DNA of 58,256 nt from ZC4RG36 sp964652205 (GTDB lineage: Bacteria; Chloroflexota; Anaerolineae; Aggregatilineales; Phototrophicaceae): positions 1 through 58,256 of the forward strand of contig CAZZAO010000013.1 in assembly GCA_964652205.1 (NCBI GenBank). Reading direction: 5' to 3'. The notes below the pieces were generated by a model. That model was given only the letters and a program-made list of their open reading frames with translations. It made no database searches and was not told the DNA's origin. Both the position numbers and the translations under genes were made by a program. Positions 29,703 to 37,171 of the stretch are shown one piece after another. Position 1 is the first letter of the stretch. The number at the start of each line of letters is the position of its first letter.

Positions 29703-31181
29703 TTAGCCGGGAGCGAGCGTGGCGTCGCTGGCACCGGGGAGAACCGTCGGCTGTGTGAGCGCGGGCGGCTGGGTCGGCGCGGGGCGCAGAGTCGGCTGGC
29801 TGCCCGTATCGCCCTCGTCGCCAGGGATGGTCTGGCCGAGCGTCGCCGGGTTGGGCGTGCCGAGCGTGCCATCCGCGCCGATAGGGGTCGAGTTGGCGGC
29901 ATTACTGGACGCTGAACCGGCAGCGTTGGCGGCGCAGCGGAAGCCGATTTCTGCCGTCGGCAGGCCGGGGCGCTGGCTCTGGCGATGCATCGTGCGGGCG
30001 AAGAACGGCAGGATTGCCCACGAGCCGCCGCGCACGACCTTCTCATCGCCGAGCGGCGGGCCTTGCGGATTGGGGCCAGTTGCTTCAGGCGAGGCATAGT
30101 ATTGAGCATCGTACCAGTCGTTGACCCATTCGGCGACGTTGCCCGCCATGTTCAGAATCTGGTAGGGGCTGGCTCCCGTCGGGAAGCTATCGACCGGCAT
30201 CGGGCCGCCTTCGTCACCGTCATCCGGCGCAGAACGGCTCGTCCAGGCGCGCGAGGCGTCCCAGTCGTTGCCCCACGGATAAATCCGTCCATCATCGCCG
30301 CGCGCGGCGCGCTCCCACTCGGCCTCGGTTGGCAGACGCCGACCGAGCGNNNNNNNNNNTTTCGCGCCGAACCACGTCACTTCAACTACCGGACGGTTGC
30401 TGATGACGCTCGGCACGGCGTAGTTGGCGCTGTCGAAGGTGACATTGCTGGTTTCCGATTCCTGACGGGTCGCCAGACAGGGCTGGCCGTCGCAGCCGTT
30501 GGTGTGGCTGCCGGGGCCGAGCAGGTTGAGGAACGTCAGATACTGCTCATAAGAGACTTCATAGGTTTCCATCTGGAAGGCCGAAACTGTGACCGGGTGC
30601 TGTGGTGACGAGTCCTGGGCCATCGCGGCGGTACACTGACCTTTGTCACGCTGCGTACAGTCATTAACGGCCTGCGCCGCTTCAGCGATGGTCGTCCCCA
30701 TGTTAAACGTGCCGCCTGCGACCTGCTGTAACGGGCTGGCGACGCTGGCGAGCGCTGCCGGAATCTGCTGCTGGCCGCTGCTGTTGATGCTGCCGGGGCC
30801 GAGCGCCAGTCGGGTCGCCGTCGGCGGGATGTTGGGCGTGTGGGTGATCGTCGGCGTGATCTTCGACAGGTCGGTGGTGGCTGTGGCGGTCGGGGCCTGA
30901 ATCGCCGCGAGGTCGATGGTCGATGTAGCCGTGACCAGGACTTCGGTCGGCGTCAGCGTCGGCGTGATCGGCAGCGGCGTCGCGGTGATAATGACCGGCG
31001 TTTGGGTTGCGCCAAAGGCGACTGTGCCGCTGGTGTTGATGCTGAAGAAACTGAGCGCCAGACCGGCCAGAACCAGCGTCGCGGCGCAGGCAAAGCCGAG
31101 GATCGCCCCGATGACGACCCACTGCCAGGCCGAGCCGCCGGAGCGCCGCCCCAGTTGACCATAATTGCTGCTTCGTGACAT
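29703..31181 (-). CDS. Membrane-anchored pseudo-FGE (sulfatase-modifying-factor-domain) protein, with assembly gap
   Basis: A ~492-residue protein. A basic N-terminus precedes one transmembrane helix (about 20-45), a Thr/Pro-rich linker (about 60-125) and an FGE-sulfatase domain from about 155 to 410: GGTFNMGTTI, the VEVTWFGAK strand, GRRLPTEAEWERAARG, YPWGNDW, NMAGNVAEWVNDW, and VVRGGSWA...GFRCA. Genuine formylglycine-generating enzymes have a redox cysteine pair after RGGSW; here no Cys is found there, so catalysis of that kind is not expected and a binding or structural role is more likely. A Pro/Thr-rich tail of ~80 residues follows. The reading frame runs through ten Ns at 30350-30359. 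Orientation is divergent from the GNAT gene. Confidence 0.85.
   Translation of the reverse strand: MSRSSNYGQLGRRSGGSAWQWVVIGAILGFACAATLVLAGLALSFFSINTSGTVAFGATQTPVIITATPLPITPTLTPTEVLVTATSTIDLAAIQAPTATATTDLSKITPTITHTPNIPPTATRLALGPGSINSSGQQQIPAALASVASPLQQVAGGTFNMGTTIAEAAQAVNDCTQRDKGQCTAAMAQDSSPQHPVTVSAFQMETYEVSYEQYLTFLNLLGPGSHTNGCDGQPCLATRQESETSNVTFDSANYAVPSVISNRPVVEVTWFGAKXXXXLGRRLPTEAEWERAARGDDGRIYPWGNDWDASRAWTSRSAPDDGDEGGPMPVDSFPTGASPYQILNMAGNVAEWVNDWYDAQYYASPEATGPNPQGPPLGDEKVVRGGSWAILPFFARTMHRQSQRPGLPTAEIGFRCAANAAGSASSNAANSTPIGADGTLGTPNPATLGQTIPGDEGDTGSQPTLRPAPTQPPALTQPTVLPGASDATLAPG
30350..30359. other. Assembly gap (10 N) inside the pseudo-FGE gene
   Basis: Ten undetermined bases. They keep the frame, but the region W-F-G-A-K to G-R-R-L-P is one residue shorter than in the homologous gene at 55405 (W-F-E-A-R...G-A-R-L-P), so the true gap is probably 13 bases (or another in-frame length). 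Confidence 0.95.
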
Positions 31182-31415
31182 AACGATCTATCTCCTGAAG
31201 CCGGGCGACGAGACGCAGCCAATGGCGCTCCGCCTGATGATCGGACGTGCCGTCCCCCGATCTGGTTCACCGTCGGCCCGGACGATTGCTGGAAAACGGC
31301 ACTATGGTAATCGAAACCGTCACAGGCGGCAACCGTTGTCTGCCCTACGACGCTTGACAAGCGTTTCGGCTATCGTTACGCTTAGGTTTATAGTGCGCCT
31401 GTTCGGACAAATACC

Positions 31416-32471
31416 GTGCTGAGTCTGAGCGTCCCCGAAACGACATCCTCATCGACCGATGGCCTGCGTCCTGTCAACCTGCGCACGGATCTCGCCCCAC
31501 TGGCTGACCTGATCGAGCTGGCTTTCAGCGACACGATGGACAGCAGTGGTCGCGCGGCGATCCGCGAAATGCGGACGCTCAGCCGCATTGGCCTCGGCCT
31601 GAACGTGCTGGCCGGTGTCAATGAGCTGGCGCAGGGCATGAACCTCGGCTACGTCTATGTGCTGGGGGGGCATCTGGTCGGCAACGTCTCGGTCTATCCG
31701 TCGAACCTGCCGCAGAGCCTCGGCCCGACCTGGATCATCGCCAATGTCGCCGTTCACCCGGACTTTCGCGGTCGCGGCATCGCCACGCGGCTGATGCAGG
31801 CCAGCATGAACATGCTCCGCAACCGGGGCGCGCAAGCGGTCATCCTTCAGGTTGAGCGCGATAATGACGTCGCCTGCCGCCTCTATCGTCGGCTCGGCTT
31901 CGTCGTCGAGCAAACATGGACAACCTGGCGGCGTTCGAGCGGGCTGCGCGTGCCGCAGCCGTTCGACTTCAGCGCCCGCGATTTCGACGTCACGCGCAGG
32001 CGGCGCGGCGAATGGCGGGCCGAAATGGCGCTGGCTCAACACCTGCGTCCGCAGCGTCTCGGCGGCCTCGGCTGGCTGCGCCCTCTGCATCGCGGCCTGT
32101 TTCAGAAAGGCCTGACCAAAACCCTGACCGACTGGATCAGCCTCAATTCCGACGAGCATCTGATCGTCCGTTCACCGGACGAGCGCCAGCTCGCCGCCGC
32201 GCTGTGGGTCGAAACCGGCTTCGCGCTGTCGAGCGTTCGGCTGACGCTGATGGTCGAGCCGGACTACCAGGGCCGCTACGACGATGCGCTAATTAACATG
32301 GCCGTCCGGCGTCACGGCCTGCGCCAGCCGCTCTCCATCGAGCATCCTGCCGACGAGGCTGCGACCAGCAACGTCCTGCAATCGTACAACTTTCGCCCGC
32401 AGCGCACGCTCACGCACATGCGCTGGGAGCCAGAAATCAGGACTGAGGGCCGAGGACTGAGGACTGAGTAA
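31416..32471 (+). CDS. GNAT-family N-acetyltransferase
   Basis: A 351-residue protein whose first ~165 residues are a GNAT domain: LADLIELAFSDTM, then the acetyl-CoA-binding motif A with VAVHPDFRGRGIATRLMQASM and the closing ILQVERDNDVACRLYRRLGF. The other half has a weaker second GNAT-like pattern (RLTLMVEPDYQGRYDDALI, then SIEHPADEAAT and FRPQRTLTHMRW), as in tandem or two-domain GNATs. Substrate unknown. Start is the GTG at 31416. The last ~12 codons (IRTEGRGLRTE) are made of the GGACTGA heptamer repeat, so the natural C-terminus may be earlier. Lies 91 bases before the CorC-type gene. Confidence 0.85.
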   Translation: MLSLSVPETTSSSTDGLRPVNLRTDLAPLADLIELAFSDTMDSSGRAAIREMRTLSRIGLGLNVLAGVNELAQGMNLGYVYVLGGHLVGNVSVYPSNLPQSLGPTWIIANVAVHPDFRGRGIATRLMQASMNMLRNRGAQAVILQVERDNDVACRLYRRLGFVVEQTWTTWRRSSGLRVPQPFDFSARDFDVTRRRRGEWRAEMALAQHLRPQRLGGLGWLRPLHRGLFQKGLTKTLTDWISLNSDEHLIVRSPDERQLAAALWVETGFALSSVRLTLMVEPDYQGRYDDALINMAVRRHGLRQPLSIEHPADEAATSNVLQSYNFRPQRTLTHMRWEPEIRTEGRGLRTE

Positions 32472-32552
32472 ACGTCCATCTGCTCACCCGACGACGTTGA
32501 CTCTCTGTCCTTATCTTTAACGCAGTCCCTGGCCCTCAGTCCTTTTAAGGGT
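32438..32552. repeat. GGACTGA heptamer array with inverted partner (hairpin), copy 2
   Basis: The left arm is about 33 bases of GGACTGA-type heptamers (for example AGGACTGAGGGCCGAGGACT) from 32438 to 32470, inside the end of the GNAT frame. The right arm, near 32521-32545, reads CAGTCCCTGGCCCTCAGTCC. Left and right can pair over more than 20 bp with one or two mismatches, with a ~50-base loop. Confidence 0.75.
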
Positions 32553-32562
32553 TACAAACGGC

Positions 32563-33876
32563 ATGACGGAAATTATCATCATTCTGGTGCTGATCCTGCT
32601 CAATGGCATCTTCTCGATGTCTGAAGCAGCAGTCATCGCCTCACGCAAGGCCCGCTTGCAGCAGCAGGCCGAAAAAGGTCGGCGCGGCGCGCAGGTCGCG
32701 CTCGAACTGGCCGAGTCGCCCAACCGCTTCCTGTCCACCGTGCAGATTGGTATCACGCTGATCGGTATCCTGACCGGCGTTTTTGGCGGCGCGACGGTGG
32801 CGCAGGTCATCGCCGGGCAGATTCGCCTGCATCTCCCGCTGCTGGCGCGCTATGCTGATGCCATCGCCTTCAGCCTGATCGTCGCGCTGACGACCTATTT
32901 CTCGCTCATCCTCGGCGAGCTAGTGCCGAAACGCCTCGCGCTCCGCAGCCCTGAAGCGATTGCCCTGCTGGTTGCCCGACCGATGCGCCTGCTCTCGATA
33001 ATCGCCGGGCCGGTCGTCAGCTTCCTCGGCGCATCGACCGATTTCGTCCTCTGGATTTTCCGCATCCGCCCGCTGGAAGGGCCGCCGGTGACGCAGGAAG
33101 AAATTCAGACCATGATTCAGCAGGGCGTCGAGGCTGGCGTGTTCGTCGAGTCCGAGGGGAGCATGGTCGAGGGCGTCTTTCGTCTCGGCGACCGGCGCGT
33201 GAGCACGCTGATGACGCCGCGCCACGAGATCGTCTGGCTCGACGTCCACTGGAATGCCGACGAGGCCATGCAGCGGATCATCACCTGCGAGCAGTCGCGC
33301 TACCCGATCTGTGACGACGACCTCGACCACGTCCTCGGCGTCGTTCACGCCAAGGACCTGCTGGTGCAGATGTTCGAGCATCAGCCGTTCGACCTGCGCG
33401 CCGTGATGGCCGAACCGCTGTTCGTGCCGGACAGTATGCTCGCCTCGAAGGTGCTGGAACAGTTCCGCGAGCACAGCCGCGAGATGGCGCTGGTCATCGG
33501 CGAGTACGGCGGTTTACAGGGGCTGGTCACGCTTCAGGACATTCTCGAAGAGATTGTCGGCGACAGCGAGGAAGAAGCGCCCGTCGAGCGCGCCGACGGC
33601 TCGTGGCTGTTCGACGGGCGGACTCCCGCCGACGAGTTCAAGGAAACGCTCGAAATCGACGATGATCTGCCGGGTGAAACTAATTTCGAGACGCTCGGAG
33701 GCTTCGTCATGGCGCAGCTTGGGCGCATCCCTGCGGCAGCGGAGTGGTTCGAGTGGGACAAATTCCGCTTCGAGGTGATGGACATGGACGGCAATCGGGT
33801 CGATAAGGTGCTGGTCAGTATCGCTACGCCGGATGAAAGCAAAGATTTTACAAACGCGACGACTGAAGCAGAGTAA
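32563..33876 (+). CDS. CorC/HlyC-family membrane protein (CNNM-CBS-CorC_HlyC)
   Basis: A 437-residue protein with the full domain order of the CNNM/CorC family: an N-terminal transmembrane CNNM (DUF21) domain with four hydrophobic segments (about 1-175, starting IIIILVLILLNGIFSMSE and including ELVPKRLALRSPE); two CBS domains about 195-335 (MTPRHEIVWLDV, SRYPICDDDLDHVLGVV and ALVIGEYGGLQGLVTLQDILEEIVGD); and a C-terminal CorC_HlyC domain about 350-430 (TPADEFKETLEIDDDLP, TLGGFVMAQLGRIP). Members are linked to Mg2+/Co2+ efflux or magnesium homeostasis; the name haemolysin is historical. It follows a heptamer hairpin and is followed 43 bases later by a response regulator. Confidence 0.92.
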   Translation: MTEIIIILVLILLNGIFSMSEAAVIASRKARLQQQAEKGRRGAQVALELAESPNRFLSTVQIGITLIGILTGVFGGATVAQVIAGQIRLHLPLLARYADAIAFSLIVALTTYFSLILGELVPKRLALRSPEAIALLVARPMRLLSIIAGPVVSFLGASTDFVLWIFRIRPLEGPPVTQEEIQTMIQQGVEAGVFVESEGSMVEGVFRLGDRRVSTLMTPRHEIVWLDVHWNADEAMQRIITCEQSRYPICDDDLDHVLGVVHAKDLLVQMFEHQPFDLRAVMAEPLFVPDSMLASKVLEQFREHSREMALVIGEYGGLQGLVTLQDILEEIVGDSEEEAPVERADGSWLFDGRTPADEFKETLEIDDDLPGETNFETLGGFVMAQLGRIPAAAEWFEWDKFRFEVMDMDGNRVDKVLVSIATPDESKDFTNATTEAE

Positions 33877-33919
33877 AATCAGGGGGAGCGTCCCACGCAC
33901 GCTGTCAGAAGGACTCACG

Positions 33920-34597
33920 ATGCCCGATACCATCCTCATCGTCGATGACGAGCAGCACATTATCGACCTCGCCAAAATGTATCTGGAGCAGGAAGGCTTT
34001 CAGGTCTCCAGCGCGACCGACGGCCAGACGGCGCTGAAGCTGATCCTGAACACCCATCCGGCGCTGGTCGTGCTCGACCTGATGCTGCCGCAGATGGACG
34101 GTTGGGAAGTCTGCCGCCGCGTTCGCGCCGAGTCGGACGTGCCGATTGTCATGCTGACCGCGCGCAGCGACGACATCGACAAGATCGTTGGGCTGGAACT
34201 GGGCGCGGACGATTACCTGACCAAGCCATTCAATCCGCGCGAGCTGGTCGCGCGCGTCAAGGCAATCCTGCGCCGCGCGGACCGGCGTCTCACGACGAAC
34301 AGCGGTGGAACTATTGTGATCGAGAACCTGATGATTGCGCCTGACAGGCGGCTGGTCACGGTCGATGGCCGGTCGGTTGACCTGCGGATGAAGGAATTTG
34401 ATCTGCTGCTGACGCTGGCGGAAAATCGCGGCATGGTCTTCAGTCGCGAAAAGCTGCTCAACGTCGTCTGGGGCTACGATTTCGCCGGTGAGACGCGCAC
34501 GGTCGATGTCCACGTCGCCCATCTGCGCCATAAACTCGAAGGGATGCGCCCAACCATTGAGACGGTCTGGGGCGTCGGCTACAAGCTGGATACGTAA
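33920..34597 (+). CDS. OmpR/PhoB-family response regulator
   Basis: A 225-residue two-component response regulator. Receiver domain: ILIVDDEQH (acidic pocket Asp9-Asp10), phosphoacceptor Asp53 in VVLDLMLPQMDG, MLTAR and the Lys of DDYLTKPFNP. DNA-binding winged helix at about 130-225: VDLRMKEFDLLLTLAENRG, FSREKLLNVVWGYDF and RTVDVHVAHLRHKLE, typical of OmpR/PhoB. All catalytic residues are intact. The partner kinase is encoded 158 bases downstream. Start chosen at the ATG 33920 (opening MPDTILIVDDE); an upstream open frame is overlap with the CorC-type gene. Confidence 0.95.
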   Translation: MPDTILIVDDEQHIIDLAKMYLEQEGFQVSSATDGQTALKLILNTHPALVVLDLMLPQMDGWEVCRRVRAESDVPIVMLTARSDDIDKIVGLELGADDYLTKPFNPRELVARVKAILRRADRRLTTNSGGTIVIENLMIAPDRRLVTVDGRSVDLRMKEFDLLLTLAENRGMVFSREKLLNVVWGYDFAGETRTVDVHVAHLRHKLEGMRPTIETVWGVGYKLDT

Positions 34598-34600
34598 GAG

Positions 34601-34745
34601 AAGGGCTGAGGACTGAGGGCCGAGGACTGAGTAAAGGATATGCTGACGCCAGTGCAACCCTATGGGCATTCTTTCGAGGCTCGATTCGATGCGGATCGCA
34701 AACTTATGCTTTTCGCTCAGTCCTCAGTCCTCAGTCCTCAGTCCT
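34601..34745. repeat. GGACTGA heptamer array with inverted partner (hairpin), copy 3
   Basis: Between the regulator and kinase genes. The left arm is four heptamers (AGGGCTGAGGACTGAGGGCC and on) at 34601-34631; the right arm is four exact inverted copies (CTCAGTCCTCAGTCCTCAGT and on) at 34716-34745. The arms can form ~30 bp of stem around an 84-base loop; the right arm ends 10 bases before the kinase start codon and so could affect its translation. Confidence 0.8.
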
Positions 34746-34755
34746 GTTTTTAGCT

Positions 34756-36243
34756 ATGTCCGTCCGCGCGCGACTTTTCCTCTCCTACCTGCTGCTGCTG
34801 GCGATCACGCTCGGCGCGATGGTGATTGCGCTGGCGATCATCCTCGACACGCGCCCCGCGCCGCCGCAGCAGACCTATCAGCGCCTCGCCGCCATCGCGC
34901 AGGGCGCGCCACTCCGTGACGTGCTGCTCAACGCCCTGAGCGGCTTCGGCAGCAGCAGCGACCGCATCAACACGCTCGAAACTGACCTGACGCTGCTGGC
35001 GCAGGACTTGAATGTGCGCGTGCTGATCGTCAATTCGAGCGATAACAGCGTCATCTTCGACTCGATGAGTACCTTCGCGGCAGGCGACCTGGTCAACATC
35101 GGCCTCGATAATTACGCGGTTCCGGCGGCGATTCAGCGCGGGTTTTCCTCACGCGCAGCGACGATCTTCGGCCATTTTGAGGACGCGAGCGGCGAATGGC
35201 TGTTTGCCGGACTTGCCACCGTGCGCGGCGGCAATCCGTCGAGCGCGCTGCTGTTCGCCGATCCGCAGGTCAACCAGTCGCTTCAGCAGGCGCTTTCGTC
35301 CTACGGCAGCGCGCTGGCTCTGCCGCTCTGTCAATCGGCGCTGATCGGGCTGGTCGTCGCCAGTATTCTGGCGGTTGTCGGCACGCGCACGATTGCCAGA
35401 CCGCTGCAAAGGGTGGCCTCGGCCAGCCAGAAAGTGGCTGAAGGGAACTATGACGAGCGCGCCCCGGTCAGCGGCCCGGCGGAAGTCCGTTCAGTCGCCG
35501 AGGCATTCAATTATATGACCGAACAGGTGCAGGCAACTCAGCACGCGCAGCAGGACTTCCTCGCCAACGTTTCACATGACCTTAAGACGCCGCTGACTTC
35601 GATTCAGGGCTTCTCGCAGGCCATCATGGATGGCGCAGCGCCCAACCCGGTGCAGGCGGCAAAGATCATCTACGAGGAAGCGGGACGCCTCAACCGAATG
35701 GTGACGCAGTTGACCGATCTGGCGCGCCTTCAGGCCGGGCGGATGTCGATGCGTATGACCGCTATCGACATCGGGCAGATACTGTCGGCGGTCGCGCAGC
35801 GCTTACAGATCGTCGCCCGCGAGAAGGGCATCACGCTGCACGTCGACGCTCAGCCGATGCCGGAGATCGCAGGCGACGGCGACCGACTGGCGCAGGTGTT
35901 GACCAACCTCATCAGCAACGCCATCAAGTACACGCCGCCCGGCGGCGATGTTTTTGTCTCGACGCGCGTCAGCAACGGCGGCGTCGATGCCATCATTCAG
36001 GATACCGGCATCGGCATCCCGGCGGAGGAACTGCCGCGCGTGTTCGAGCGCTTCTATCAGGTCGATAAGGCGCGCGGGCCGGAGCGTGGGACGGGCCTCG
36101 GCCTCGCTATCGTCCGCGAGATTGTGCAGGCCCACGGCGGTCGGATCAACGTCGCCAGCGCCGGGCCGGGCAAAGGCACGACCTTCACCCTCTGGCTGCC
36201 GTCGCCGGATATGAGCACGATTGTCCGCAGCCGCAGGCTGTAA
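34756..36243 (+). CDS. Sensor histidine kinase (HAMP-HisKA-HATPase_c)
   Basis: A 495-residue membrane-bound histidine kinase. An N-terminal transmembrane helix (LLLLAITLGAMVIALAIIL) and a second near 190-215 flank an extracytoplasmic sensor of ~150 residues. Then come HAMP (about 215-265), the HisKA dimerisation and phosphotransfer helix with His274 in NVSHDLKTPLTSIQGFSQ, and HATPase_c with N-box NLISNAIKYTPPGG, G1 DTGIGIP and G2 RGTGLGLAI. Architecture is that of PhoR/VicK-like kinases. It pairs with the response regulator encoded upstream. Sensor ligand unknown. Confidence 0.95.
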   Translation: MSVRARLFLSYLLLLAITLGAMVIALAIILDTRPAPPQQTYQRLAAIAQGAPLRDVLLNALSGFGSSSDRINTLETDLTLLAQDLNVRVLIVNSSDNSVIFDSMSTFAAGDLVNIGLDNYAVPAAIQRGFSSRAATIFGHFEDASGEWLFAGLATVRGGNPSSALLFADPQVNQSLQQALSSYGSALALPLCQSALIGLVVASILAVVGTRTIARPLQRVASASQKVAEGNYDERAPVSGPAEVRSVAEAFNYMTEQVQATQHAQQDFLANVSHDLKTPLTSIQGFSQAIMDGAAPNPVQAAKIIYEEAGRLNRMVTQLTDLARLQAGRMSMRMTAIDIGQILSAVAQRLQIVAREKGITLHVDAQPMPEIAGDGDRLAQVLTNLISNAIKYTPPGGDVFVSTRVSNGGVDAIIQDTGIGIPAEELPRVFERFYQVDKARGPERGTGLGLAIVREIVQAHGGRINVASAGPGKGTTFTLWLPSPDMSTIVRSRRL

Positions 36244-36244
36244 G

Positions 36245-36275
36245 CCCTCACCCCAACCCCTCTCCCCGATCTGTA
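36245..36275. repeat. CCCTCACCCCAACCCCTCTCC-type repeat remnant
   Basis: CCCTCACCCCAACCCCTCTC in the 84-base space between the kinase gene and a convergent methyltransferase gene; single-armed member of the palindromic family. Confidence 0.45.
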
Positions 36276-36327
36276 CACCCGTATTACAGAGGGGGCAATA
36301 TCGGCTTCACCGGGCAGCTTGATCCTG

Positions 36328-37023
36328 TTAGCGGGCGCGCTGTCCGTTGGCCCACCAGAAGAAGCGGTCGGTCGTACCTGTTTCGGCGCTGAATCCATGC
36401 CGCTCCAGCGTGGCGCGCAGTTGATCCAGATCGTAGAACCGCTTGTAGATTTTGAACTCGCGGCCATCGTTGAGCTTGCGATTGTCGTAGAGCATATCCT
36501 TATGGAACGCTTCGTGATTGCTGGCCGACGCGCCTGCGTCCGGCAGCGAATCGATCATGAAGACGCGACCGCCTATTCGGGTGGCGCGGCGCACCGTGTC
36601 GAGGAAGCTGTCGAGCGTTTCCGGCGGGACATGCGACATCCAGAAGGCCATGAATACCAGATCGTATTCGCGGTCGGGCTGCCACTGGAACAGGTCAGCC
36701 TGCCGATAGTCGACGCAGTCGCTTTTGACCTTGTCGCGGTTGATGGCGATGACTTCCGGCGCGGCGTCAAGCGCAACGACCGTCGCGCTGATCTGCGCCA
36801 GCTCTTTCGTCCAGTTGCCGGTTCCTGCCGCCAGTTCCAGGGTACTGTCGACCGGCCCAAGCTGATGGACGCGCTCGACCAGCGATTGAACATCCGCGAA
36901 CCACAGGCGGTTAGTGGCTTCGCCGTGGTCGTAACGGCCAACGCGGTAGAACCACTCATCATACTCTCCGGCACGGGCGCGGTAATAGGCGATCTGATCC
37001 TGAAGAATTTTGCTGGACGACAT
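36328..37023 (-). CDS. Class I SAM-dependent methyltransferase
   Basis: A 231-residue methyltransferase. Its N-terminal part opens with QDQIAYYRARAGEYDEWFYRVGRY, common in Chloroflexota and actinobacterial methyltransferases. SAM-binding motif I is LELAAGTGNW, the acidic residue follows in VVALDAAPEVIAIN, and motif II is YDLVFMAFWMSHVPPETL. The second half contains the Trp-rich ending FFWWANGQ. Substrate unknown. Start is the ATG at 37023 with GGAGGA eight bases upstream. It is convergent with the kinase gene and stands between that and the terminator of the next minus-strand gene. Confidence 0.88.
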   Translation of the reverse strand: MSSSKILQDQIAYYRARAGEYDEWFYRVGRYDHGEATNRLWFADVQSLVERVHQLGPVDSTLELAAGTGNWTKELAQISATVVALDAAPEVIAINRDKVKSDCVDYRQADLFQWQPDREYDLVFMAFWMSHVPPETLDSFLDTVRRATRIGGRVFMIDSLPDAGASASNHEAFHKDMLYDNRKLNDGREFKIYKRFYDLDQLRATLERHGFSAETGTTDRFFWWANGQRAR

Positions 37024-37118
37024 GTGAATTCTTCCTCCGGGATACATTATCGCTGCTGATTATAGCGCGCTGGACTGCAATAGAGGGTTCAATCCATGCG
37101 GATGCTGGAGAAATAAAA

Positions 37119-37150
37119 ACGGGGCGCGCTGATTCTCAGCGCGCCCCGTT
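37119..37150 (-). terminator. Intrinsic terminator of the secreted-protein gene at 37172
   Basis: AACGGGGCGCGCTGA pairs with TCAGCGCGCCCCGTT around three bases. Read on the minus strand it is followed by TTTTATTT, giving a strong Rho-independent stop 22 bases after the stop codon. Confidence 0.88.
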
Positions 37151-37171
37151 CGATTCAGAGAGGAAACAAGC

